A DNA stretch of 64,000 nt from Cyclaneusma minus (taxonomy: Eukaryota > Ascomycota > Leotiomycetes > Marthamycetales > Marthamycetaceae): assembly GCA_037179335.1 (NCBI GenBank), contig JAKZHN010000009.1, positions 620,001 through 684,000 on the forward strand. Direction: 5' to 3'. Positions within the stretch are counted from its first letter, which is position 1. Every line of letters begins with the position of its first letter. The position numbers were made by a program, and so were the translations under genes. The notes under the pieces were generated by a model. That model worked only from the letters and a program-made list of their open reading frames with translations, was not told where the DNA came from and did not search any database. Of this stretch, positions 48,751 to 58,624 are shown piece by piece.

Positions 48751-51700
48751 GAATCCCTTCACCATTTCACTGTGACTCAGTCAAAGTACCAATAGCCAGT
48801 TTCGTTCTGAAATGAAGTCATTCATCCACAGCTTCGTTCGCATCCCTTCGCTTGCAATCCCCCCTGAGTCCATGACGACGTCGCAATGTACAACCAAACT
48901 TGTTTTGTAAAATTGGTAGCCAGCAGGTCTTTATATACCTCTGTGCGAAGTCCCAAAGCACACATAATTAAACCTCAACTGCGTTTCACGCGAGCCTTTT
49001 TACGCGGTGCTAACCTAGCACGTGCACGTCTGCTCGACTTATCGCTACCTTACTATAAAAAGGGGCTCTTTGCCCGGATATGCTGATCCAATTCGTACAA
49101 AGAAACGCACGCATCTCCAGGAAGTATCTTCAATAATGGCAATGCCAGGGATGGATAATTGATTTCCAAGCTTGTGCCACAGTCCTTACCGGCTTTTGAG
49201 AAATAGAGGCTCGCTCAATCTGTCCCGTCCTGCGTTCTGCTTAGTTGTTCAGTCCGAGAATGAGGAGTTTCCGTGGCAGCAGCGAGGATTATGACAGTAG
49301 AAGGTTTTCTGACAACAGCCCAGCTCATCTGCTAAGTTCCCCTAGAAGCTTCTCGTCATTCTTCTGCAGTGAGCCATCAGACTCTGTCATAGACAATAAT
49401 GGCCAGTTTCGCACGTACATCCTCGCTTTTGCTGCATTCTACTTCGACATGAATCTATCAGCCTGTCATCTTTGATCTTGCTTCCCGGATGCTACAGCAA
49501 TCAGGTCTTTATATAGACCCGCCTAAGAACCTAGACTACGAGATTCGTGCAAGTAGCGAGCAAACCGAGTATGCCATGAGTCACAGGAGCCAGTCACGGG
49601 GCATCTGGCTGTGAACTAGTGCAGCTTTTCCGATTGACCTGTTGCCACTATATATAAAAAGGGGCTGTTCGCTCAGATATTCTGAGACAAGCGCCGGCTA
49701 GCTCAACATCATCTGTCCAGTATCACCTGTGACATTCATAATTCGAGGGCAGGGTCATATGTCTCATGCCAAGGTCCCTGCGAGCTCCTGCACAGTAGAG
49801 GCGCAATCAGTCTGTCTCGCTCGTCCCCAATTTTTGAATGCCCAGCCAGGATGACAAGTGACCGGTATCCGCAACGGCAGCAAAGATAGGCAACAGTACA
49901 AGCTCTTGCGACAGTAGCCAGTGATTCCTTCCGACTTGTCACTATCCTCAGCTCCTTGCTTTACTATTACGACAAAATCCCAGACAGTGTCCAAACCTAA
50001 AAACAGCGACTTCCTCATACCAATCACTTTCCCTGTTTGGTTTTCCGGCTTTGCTCCTTGACTGGTGCAGCAATGAAGTCTTTATATAGACTATCCAGGA
50101 CAATAAACGCCAAGACTTAGGCATCTAATGAACAATAGGCAGGGTGATTCACGTGAGCCCAGTCACAAGGAACCTGGCATCAAAATTAGCGCACGCCTGG
50201 CTGGCTTGATGCTACTATAAAAGAGGCCGTTCGTCTGAGTCAGTGGTGGGTCTGACGAGGCGTCGCATGGAAATGACATCGACCCCGATCCAAGACGACG
50301 GGTCGGTGGGAAGGACACTCACTGTCTTCAACATAAATGATGCTGAGGCTGGATCGCCCATCTCGTGCCTAAACCCCGTCGGCTCTCACAGTGTAAGCCT
50401 CGATCGATTTGTCTCATCAGGAGTCCTTACCGCGCGGGTACCTGGCCAGGCTGACAAATGAGAGGGTCCGCGACAGCAGCAATGGCATGCGACAGTAGAG
50501 GGCTCTCCGACAACAGCCAAAATTTTCTTCTCGCTGCTTCACCTCGAAGCCTGTCGCTTTTCTATGACATTGTGGAATCAAACTTTACTTTGCGCGCTGA
50601 AAACAATCATTACCGTCCCGCTGGCTCGCTTGCCTATCCACCAGCGATTTGGTGAATTAGAGCTTGCTGCCGAGACGGGGTAACAGCAGGTCTTTATATA
50701 GGCACGCCTGCAAAACACCGTAGACACCACCAAGGTTCAAACTACTAGCCAGCAGTAGACTGATGTTTTACATCAGCCAGGTCACGAGGTCTCCAGCTTC
50801 AGAATTGATGTTTGCTTGACTGCTTTCCTACTGCTATAAAAGGGCTTGACTTCCCTGGGAATTTGAAACAAGTCTTGAAAACACCAGATTGGCAAAATAT
50901 CGGTGAACCGCAGGTTTCGAATAGCAATATGCAGAAATTTCAAAGGCCAGCTCCCCAACCTCGTAGCAGAGTCATCGCTAAGTCCCTCCACCGCTGTGTC
51001 TCTCCCATACTAGCCAGGGAAGCTGGAAAATGCATGGTTTTGGCAACTACCGACAGTAACAAGGGTTGACGAGAGCACATTTCTTTCCGATAGTTGCCAA
51101 CATCATCTTTACGGTTCCCTGGAACTGTTTTGCTTAATTCTATTGAACCAATACATCAGACTCTATCCTGTTTTCCGAAGCAGCTAATTCCGCCTAAACC
51201 TCGCTCGCTCTCCATCGACGCATCGACCATAAACGCATATTGTGCTTTGTTAGCTTGTTTCTAGCTTATTTAGCAAGTGAGTCTTTATATAGAAGTAGCC
51301 GCCTATGCTTGTAGACGCCGTAGACGCCAAGACTCCGGTAATAGGCGAGCAGCGTTGGTTCACACCAGCCTTGTGACCAAATATTTCTGGTTTTGAGACT
51401 CGCGCTTTTCTCTCTAGCCTCTTGCTACTATAAAAAGGGTCCGCTGCTCTGCCATATTTGGGGCAGAAAATGGAACGAGATCTTAGAAATGAAATGTCCG
51501 TTCGACACACCTTGCATCTCCTTGCTCACTACACAGAAACCTGCAAGTGCCAGATCTTTGGCCTAGACACACCGTTGTTGCTGAATTTCTTCGACTACGT
51601 GTTTGTGCTCTCCTAGACAGGAAGTCTAGTAAATGCATGGGTTTCGCCACTGCCAACAGTAGCAAGGGTCGACTGACAGCACCAGCTTCATCCGACAGCA

Positions 51701-54120
51701 GCCACAAAAGTGTTATTTGCACGTACCAACAATAGGGAGGGTTGGCGACGATAGTAGCTCCATTCAACACCACGTGTTATGGATGGTCTTCCCCGGTCTG
51801 GGAAGATATGTCCTAGATTTCACTGAGACAAAGTATCAGGCTTCGTCTTGACTCGAAAGTAGTCACTCCCGCCCCGCAGCCTCGGTCACTTGTGGGCATC
51901 ACCCGCCCTCAGATTCATGTGGTGAGGGAGTCCTGTGGGAGTAGAAGAATTTGCTCTGTAACTGCTGGCAAAAGAAGGTCTTTATATACCCATGCGCAGA
52001 CAAGATGGCAAATGCTAGACTTGCGCAACCTAGCAAACAGCGTTGATTCACACGTGCCTAATTAGCCACTAGGTGTTCCATGAACCAGTGCGCCTGACTG
52101 TTCTGTGAAAGTTATAAAATGGTCCTATTGTCGTTGATATTCTGAGCAAACCAGTTCACAAAGAACAATGAACAACACTAAACGGCCGATGTGATCTTCC
52201 GACAAATTTCCCACATTGATGAAGCAGACTAGACACCGAGGGACTGTGTCTTCACAGCTTGTGGAAGAGATTCGATTATGGGTAACAACCTTTCAGGCTG
52301 TCCAGTTTCTGTTTTGGCACATTTTGGGTGTCCGCAACAGCAGCGATAGTGAATGACAGCACAAATTCTCCCGACATCAGCAGCTAGTATGGTTTTCTGC
52401 AGTCTGCCAATCTCAACATTTCTCTTATACCATTGGGCGCAGGACTAGAAATAATCATTTTCAAAAATTCTTTACGCCTTCAGTTATCCACTGTGCTGCC
52501 ACTATATTCGTATAAGTACCTATGGCCTGAATCCTTGCTAGAATAACAGGTTTTTGTATACCTACTAGATACCCACAACGTCAAGATTCACGTAAGGCAA
52601 CGATTCGACCCTAGTTCACACGTGAGCCAAGTCTCGCCCCCGAGATTTTGACCTAACACATGTCTGGTAACCCTGTGAATGCTATAAAAAGTATGGAATC
52701 TCCTCGGTGTTCAGAGGTCACTTCCTCCGTGGATTGTGAAGATTGACAAGGGCTTCCTGGATCTTGCAGCAGCCGCTGTGATATAGCCCAGTTCCTCGAT
52801 CGATCGATGCGTACCACTTTTGGCGCTCGTGAGACTGGCGAACGAAAAATGAGTCACTTCTTTTTGCAACAGCAGCAGCAGCAAGTGCTAATGACAGCAC
52901 AAATTCCTCCGACAGCAGCCAACGATGTCTTCTTCTTGCTCTCAAGTTCCAAACCTCCCTATCATTCCGACATTCCGTCAAATAAATTATCAACCTTGGC
53001 AGCGTCAAATATCATTTCGGTCCAAAGCTTCGATTTACTTTGCCCTAGAGAAATTCTCCGTTCTGGATTCGTTCCATCTTGTTGTTTAGCTTGTCCGACT
53101 TGAATCCTTAGCTGCTAAGCAAGCAGGTCCTTATATAGCTAGGCGCAGAGGCAACAGTATTAGAGTCACAGGATGCCAAGATTTACAGAAACTGAGCCGG
53201 CAACAAACAGCTGTGAGTCATGCAAGCCAAGTCACGGGGTCCCTAGCTTCGGAACTAGCGCACATCTTGACTGGTCTGGCTGCTATAAAAAGGGCCCATT
53301 CTCCATGATGGTTGAAACAAAAACTTCAAAAGATCTTCTCTTTCCATTGAGTTGTGCCGTCAGCCATCCTATGAGTTTTGTCAATCCAGCAGAGAAGCGA
53401 AGGGGCCTACTGAGCTTTACGGTACGTGCCATTACCCAGTCCCTCCATTGGTCGATGCGTATCTTCCAGCTCGCCAGTTCGGCCCATAAATGGTGGGTGA
53501 TTAGTTTTGGCAACAGCAGCAAGTGTTAGTGACAGCACAAGCTCTGTCGACAGCAGGCACATTCAATTCTTTTCAAGAATTTCTTTTCATTTGACTGGAA
53601 GGGATACCAAAATCCCCCCTAAACTAGATATTCGCTTGCGCCCATCGTCTAGAACATTGTCTTCGAGATAGCAGAAAGAAGCCCGTTCTGAAAACTTGCT
53701 TCTCACTTGTGGTACATAGCAAGCAGGTGTTTATATAGCTCTACTCAATCAAATTTTGAGAGGCCAAGTCGTCCAATCAGCCACAAGCAGCGATGATTCA
53801 CACAAGCCAAGTCACGAGCTCCGCAACTAGCTCGCAACTAGCTGGCCTCTGAGTAGAAGCTATAAAAAGAGCTTGCTCACTTGAATATTTCGGACAAAGC
53901 AAAACTCGTTTGTTACCCCATGGATGGAGACGTTTTCCGATGATTTCTGAACTTAGTGGCAGAGTCACGAGTGGGTTTCGGAATCTTGACCTAGTCGCCT
54001 GTCCTGTCCTGACTTTCCAGACATTTAGTTTGACATACAAAGGGTCTTCGCAACTGTCAACGGCAACAAGCGGTGGCGACAGCACAAGCTTCCGACAGCA
54101 GACATGATCCATTCATTCCT
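48751..54120 (+). repeat. Array D: full bidirectional-promoter modules (~575-700 bp)
   Basis: Nine modules, the reverse complement of array B in layout. Left TATA (GGTCTTTATATAG, minus-strand TATATAAAG) at about 48928, 49505, 50078, 50690, 51281, 51978, 52550, 53127 and 53727. Several central blocks read GATTCACGTGAGCC..AGTCAC or close to it (~50149, ~52040, ~52617, ~53794), others are degraded. Right TATA (CTATAAAAAGGGGCT) at about 49052, 49649, 50213, 50834, 51427, 52111, 52682, 53283 and 53860. Triple boxes at about 49274, 49869, 50468, 51043, 51652, 52332, 52865, 53508 and 54055; the clearest reads CAACAGCAGCAAG, TGACAGCACAAGCTC and CGACAGCAGG. Rightward leaders share a TTGCTC..GATATTCTGAG..CAAA pattern. 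Two neighbouring modules (~50.97-51.06 and ~51.62-51.68 kb) also share AAATGCATGG(T/G)TTT, indicating a more recent duplication. No conserved frame was found. Confidence 0.8.
49672..49686 (+). promoter_or_regulatory. Perfect hairpin in an array D leader
   Basis: CTCAGATATTCTGAG is a 6-bp perfect inverted repeat with a 3-nt loop, ~20 bp downstream of the TATATAAAAAGG box and so near the expected transcription start. Related but imperfect forms occur at the same place in other modules (GGATATGCTGA ~49075, TTGATATTCTGAGC ~52135, GAATATTTCGGAC ~53883). Confidence 0.5.
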
Positions 54121-54283
54121 CCCAAAGTTATCTTGAATATCTTCCGGTCAAGTCTCCAACCATTTCCTTTGTTTCTCCGCTGAACTATACATCTCACCTC
54201 TTCTATTCCCACTTCCCCTTGCGAACAACCTTTATCTTCCTCTTCCCCTCCTCATCCCATCGCCCCTCTTCATCAGCTACAGC
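54121..54283. other. Short gap between array D and the bZIP gene
   Basis: Pyrimidine-rich on the plus strand; this is the 3' flank of the minus-strand bZIP gene. The array ends abruptly just after the last triple box. Confidence 0.5.
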
Positions 54284-56455
54284 CTACCCAAAGCACCCCA
54301 AAACCGGCTCCACAACCCCCCTATCCACCACCGTCCCATACCCATCACACCTAGCATATTTCGCAAACTCCTTCATCAACACATCCAGCATACCTTTACT
54401 CAAATAACCCAGCCCACCCGGGCTCCCGCAAGGGCCTCCTTCCCCCTCTCCCTCTTTCTGCATCGTCATCCTCCCCGCCAGCCCCACAATCCTATCCCAA
54501 ACCTGAACCGGCGTCAAATCATCAGCCAAGACAAGATTCCGTCCCGATTGAAGAAGACGCTCGACTTCGGGTGCTGAGAGTTGGTATTGGCTAGTTTCGA
54601 GGGCGAAGCTTGTGGTATCGCGACCAGCGGGGAATAGTTTGGCAAGTTGGGAGGGATTTGTAGGGCTTGTGAATTCTGCATTGCTGACAGAACCTGCGGT
54701 CTCGTTGGATGGGATTGGAGAGGGAAGACTAAAATTAAGGGGAGTGATGGATTGCGGAAATGAATTGGATTGATGAGCTAGCGCTAAGCCAGGGGTGTAT
54801 TCAGCATATAATCTCGTTGAAGCATTCATAACATGGCCAGGGCCCCATTGGTAGAGTAATGATGGGGGACTGGGCGATTCGGCGAGGCAGGGTTTTACGT
54901 GGGAGAGGCAGCGGGATTCGACGCTAAAAAAGGAAGTCAGTTGGTATACATGTAGTAGGGTCCGGGGAGATGTGGGAAATCGAGGAAATATGAGAAATCG
55001 GCAGGGAGGTGTGGAGTTGAGAGGAAGGTGGGGAGTTGAGAGGCAGGTGGAGCATCGATAAAAAATTTGACACGAAATGTGAACCGTATCCACATCGAAT
55101 CAAAAAGATCGATTGGCGCAATTGGTTAGCGCGTGGTGCTAATACGAATAGTTTACGCCAAGGTTGAGAGTCCGATCCTCGTTAAAAAAAGATCCTCGTA
55201 AAAAGTGCAAAAGAGAAGGTGAATGGTCACTACGAGGGTCGAACTCGCGACCTTGGCGTAAACCAGGCTTACAAGTAAGCCGGAATATTAGCACCACGCT
55301 CTAACCAACTGAGCTAAGCGACCCTATCGTTTCTGATGTTGTTGAAAAAAATCTGGAATTTTGGGAATCTATTTGGAGTTTTGGGGAATTCTTTTCACCA
55401 TGGGGGATTTTGAGGGGATTTGCGGGAAAGTGTAAGGGTGGTGTGCGCCCTCCGTTATGGGAGGGCGATGTGCTTGTGACTATTGACCAAAAGAGTCTTC
55501 TTTTGCATTTTTGGTGGGCTTTTTGTGTGGAAGAATATCGAGGTGTTTGTGGTTGGGGCAGGGAAAATGTGGTCGGGTTGTGGGAGTCACAAAGGCTTGG
55601 CATTACCGAGGCGATGAAATGACGGTTGATAATATGAAACCTACGCAAGGACGAAGCTGAAAGCTGCTTGGATAGACAAATCTGCTGGCTCCAGCTGTTC
55701 AGGGGATAACGTTAAGGGGTTTTGACTGAAGAGCCAAATAGCCGAGAAAACGGGCTCTTGGATCACGGACAGCGGGGGAGGCGTATATTCAGCACAAGAG
55801 GCAAGGACTCCTTCCATGGGATTACAGGGAATCTCTTCGCCGAAGTCGTAGGTGGTGCCCGGGTAGGAGTAGCATTGGGTGTCTGGACAGGATTGAGCAA
55901 GTTCGTTCAGGTCGACATTGATGGGTGTGCTGTTTGCGGGGGGGATGAGAGAAGATGTGGTGAACGGAGGCGGGGTTTCCAACTGTGGAGGAGTTTGGAG
56001 GAGCGTAGTTACTTGGCTTTCTAGCTGGCGGTTCCTTTCGAGGAGGAGCCGCTCGCTGTCGCGGAGGCGGAGGACCTCTTTTTCTAGTTCGATTATGTAT
56101 TGCTGCGTGCGTTGGCGGTGGGTGCTGGGCCGAGTGTTAGTGCTGGATCGGAAAAAAGATTGGCAATATACCGTTGGGCTTGCAATACTTGCTCCCTCCT
56201 CCTCGATGGTGACTTACGGCGAGAGGCATCTGAGGGGAAGGTTAATATTTGAGTTCAATAGACGAGAAGCTGGATACGAATAATGTCATCTCTGGAGACA
56301 AGACTTGAGGAGAAATGAGATATCTTACTACGGCCAGTCTTCTCGGGCTGAGTTGGCGGGGCTTCAATTTGTCCATCAATGGATCTACCCATGATCCTCC
56401 TGGAGCGCTCAGCGAGGGTTTCTCGTCTTTCCGAGACGACATCTTCGTCAGCCAT
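54284..56455 (-). CDS. bZIP transcription factor (four exons)
   Basis: CDS complement(join(54284..54923,55645..56124,56172..56229,56329..56455)), 434 aa; all junction phases agree. The basic region, residues ~52-70, reads RRREQVLQAQRTHRQRTQQY, then YIIELEKEVLRLRDSERLLL with leucine heptads at 75, 82, 89 and 96. The usual invariant Asn of the basic region is Val (57), while the Arg eight residues later (R65) is kept; I believe this occurs in a subgroup of fungal bZIPs. The C-terminal part (CLSHVKPCL, GPGHVMNAST, LTPVQVWDRI) matches the C-terminal domain style of those bZIPs. Introns: 56230-56328, 56172-56124 interval (56125-56171, 47 bp) and a long third one, 54924-55644 (GTAGGT..TTTTTTAG), which contains two tRNA-like genes. 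Probably a nuclear DNA-binding regulator; target unknown. Its start is ~650 bp from the divergent WW gene. If the third intron were wrong, 54284-54923 would be orphaned. Confidence 0.8.
55107..55190 (+). pseudogene. tRNA-Ile(AAU) pseudogene, inverted relative to the true one
   Basis: D-arm (GCGCAATTGGTTAGCGC), anticodon arm (TGGTGCTAATA..CGCCA, with a ~10-nt insert instead of a 26-nt intron) and T-arm (GAGAGTCCGATCCTCGT) all match the tRNA-Ile on the opposite strand. The 3' acceptor strand is TAAAAAA instead of the complement of GATCGAT, and the T-loop lacks TTCG. The acceptor stem cannot form, so this is probably not functional. It lies 34 bp from the functional gene, facing it. Confidence 0.75.
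55224..55323 (-). tRNA. tRNA-Ile (anticodon AAU) with intron
   Basis: The minus strand folds as a full cloverleaf: acceptor GGTCGCT/AGTGACC with discriminator A, D-arm GCTCAGTTGGTTAGAGC, anticodon stem TGGTG/CGCCA with loop CTAATA..A, T-arm GCGAGTTCGACCCTCGT. A ~26-nt intron (TTCCGGCTTACTTG..TGGTTT) follows position 37, the canonical site. A and B boxes are intact. It lies within the third intron of the bZIP gene, on the same strand. Confidence 0.93.
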
Positions 56456-57106
56456 TACGACAAAAGCAAGACAAATGACACGATTGGTAACGATAGAAAT
56501 AGCAAAGTCGCAGTGAAGAGTACATGTAATCAGAAACAGCAACGTTTTTGAGGCTGACAATGACATGATGACCTCTAGGCAACCATGCAGGGGAGGGTGT
56601 GGTGCACGTGAACGGCCCCCAAATTGAAGCAACTTGCTCCGCGAATTCCAGCAACATAAGCTGTAGGTTGTCGGTTGAGATGAGAACATGGAAGTTAAGA
56701 AGAGGTGGTGATTGCTGCAATCGTGCCCAATTGCCAGATGTTGCCTAGCAGCCCGGCCAGAAGCTTTCCTCGCTTTCGTATTCAACTCGCGATCAATGGT
56801 CATTGACCGAGGGGCAGCCCCTCGACCCTCTAGTCCATTTACAACCAACAAACTCACCAACGCCTTCGCTTTTTCCTGCTTGCCTCATTGCAAAGTGGGC
56901 TTGAGGTCAACATTCGACTTGTCGGTTATCAGGCGCTCGTTCAAAACTGCCAAGCAAAGCTCTTATCGTTCAAACACGAAAGGAGCAACGACCGTTTTCG
57001 GGCATCAATTCGCGGCCCAACGAGAACAAGAACCAAGAAGCTTTAGCTTACGCCGTCTTTCCAACTGCTGCCTGGAAAACCGCAACATCTTCTGCCAGCC
57101 GCGAGA
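56456..57106. promoter_or_regulatory. Divergent promoter of the bZIP and WW genes
   Basis: A 651-bp region between two outward-facing start codons. It includes a CACGTG box (GTGCACGTGAAC at ~56603). No other gene is seen. Confidence 0.5.
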
Positions 57107-58624
57107 ATGACGGGTCCAGCAACTCCTGGCCAAGAGGGCCCTTCGCAAGCTGTATGTGCACTTCTACTCTCGTTCCTAGGCAGACAAGAAAGTGGCAGAT
57201 GATGGGGTGAACTCGTCCACTAATTTCACTACAGCCTCCGCCTATACCAGAAGGATGGATCGCACAATGGGACGGTATGAGCAGGAAATACTACTATGTC
57301 CAGTTAAGCTCTGGTGTCAGCCAGTGGGAAACTCCAACACATGCTGCCCCGACCGTGCCAACCCCAGGCGGAACGCCTCAGCAACACGTTGAGCATCCGT
57401 ACGGCCACCCAAACAACCAACCAAAAGATCTGGATGTTATCACGAATGCCGACGGTACACAAAGCATACGGCATCCTGATGGCAGACTGGAGCCGTACAA
57501 TGGAGAGAGCGATCGGGGCTTAGGCGTTAGTAGCACCCTCCTTATAACTTATACATCGGATGCGCGAGAAGAGAAGCTGATTTATTAGAACAGTCGTTTG
57601 CTATGAACCAGTTCATGAGCTCCGGCAAGAAGAACAGCAACCAGAGTGGCCTTGCTGGCCTAGCGAGCTCATTCCTCGGAGGCGGCTCGAGCCACAACAA
57701 TAACCAAAGCGGCAACTCAAGCAGTGGAACATCGGGAATCGTCGGGGCTCTAGCAAGTGGTCTGTTAGGGGCCGGCAAGCATAGCAGTAATCAACCTCAG
57801 ACTAGTTACAGCGGTAATAACCAGTCGAGTTCCCAAGGAGGTGGCCTTATGAGCGGCTTGGGAGGCATGTTTGGAGGACACCAAAGCTCGGTCAGTATCC
57901 TTCTTTGCCAATACTTGACTTGGATGAAAGTTTAACACTTCCGCAGAATCAGCAGAACTACGGCTATTCGTCAACAGGCCAGACACAAGGCGGTTATTCG
58001 GGCGCAGCACCACCAAGTTCCTATCAGCCAGGCCCGGCTTCAGGTTCTCACACATCATACAACAACAACTCCGGACCTGCTTCAGCGTCTCACACGCCAT
58101 ACAACCAACCTTCCTCGCCCCATGCTTCCCAGCCCCAACACCAAAACACTTATGGCTCACAGCACGGAGCACAAGCCCCAGCAGAGCACAGCTACAACCC
58201 ATCTTATGGAAGTACCCCTGCGCATCAACCTGCCTACGGCCAGCATAGCCAACAGCCCTCATACACAAGCACGCCACCGCAAAAACACGGCGGTTATGGA
58301 GGCCATGAGCCCTCTCACCAATACGGCGGCGCACCTCCCGAGTACAGCGCCCACGCCGGCGGCCACGGTGGCTATGGAGGTCCTCCACAGCATTCTGGTG
58401 TTGCTCCAGGCAATCTTGCTCAGCCGCAACATCACCATTTCCAGGGAATGCACAATGCAGAACACTCGGGTGGTCTGTATGGAAATGGCGGAGGAGCGCC
58501 ACCGCCGCCTATGGGCTCGCATCCGCATCAGGGAGGGGGACATCATCAACCTGGTGGGTACGGACATGGAGGCCATGGACAAGATGGCTATGGTGGACCA
58601 CCTCCTGGTGGAAGACCGTGGTAG
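57107..58624 (+). CDS. WW-domain protein with Gly/Tyr/His-rich tail
   Basis: CDS join(57107..57151,57235..57525,57594..57890,57947..58624), 436 aa, all exons in phase. Exon 1 encodes MTGPATPGQEGPSQA. The WW domain spans residues ~18-50: first Trp in IPEGWIAQW (W23), YYY at 34-36, second Trp in SQWETP (W46), conserved Pro49. WW domains bind proline-rich ligands. After a segment NADGTQSIRHPDGRLEPY the protein becomes low-complexity: NQ/S/G-rich, then GYGG, HGGYGG and PPPGGRPW repeats, a prion-like or phase-separating composition. The introns are 83, 68 and 56 bp. The second (GTTAGT..AACAG) was chosen because it keeps the frame; the nearer TTAG would not. Partner and pathway are unknown. The long minus-strand frame at 57765-58502 is a shadow of the repetitive tail. 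Confidence 0.85.

Noticed and set aside
42110..54107. Open frames in 42-54 kb (for example 45446-45901, 46835-47173, 53173-53529) as genes
   Set aside because: Those in arrays C and D overlap conserved noncoding blocks and are not preserved between modules; those before 44.2 kb have no domain and compete with opposite-strand frames.
9556..54120. Centromeric, telomeric or rDNA repeats
   Set aside because: No telomere-type hexamers and no rRNA sequence are seen. Modules are too diverged and promoter-like for a simple satellite, and ordinary genes are interspersed. A centromere role cannot be excluded without ChIP.
57765..58502. 245-codon minus-strand frame opposite the WW gene
   Set aside because: It is a shadow of the low-complexity Gly/His/Tyr tail; the plus-strand model has in-phase introns and a clear WW domain.
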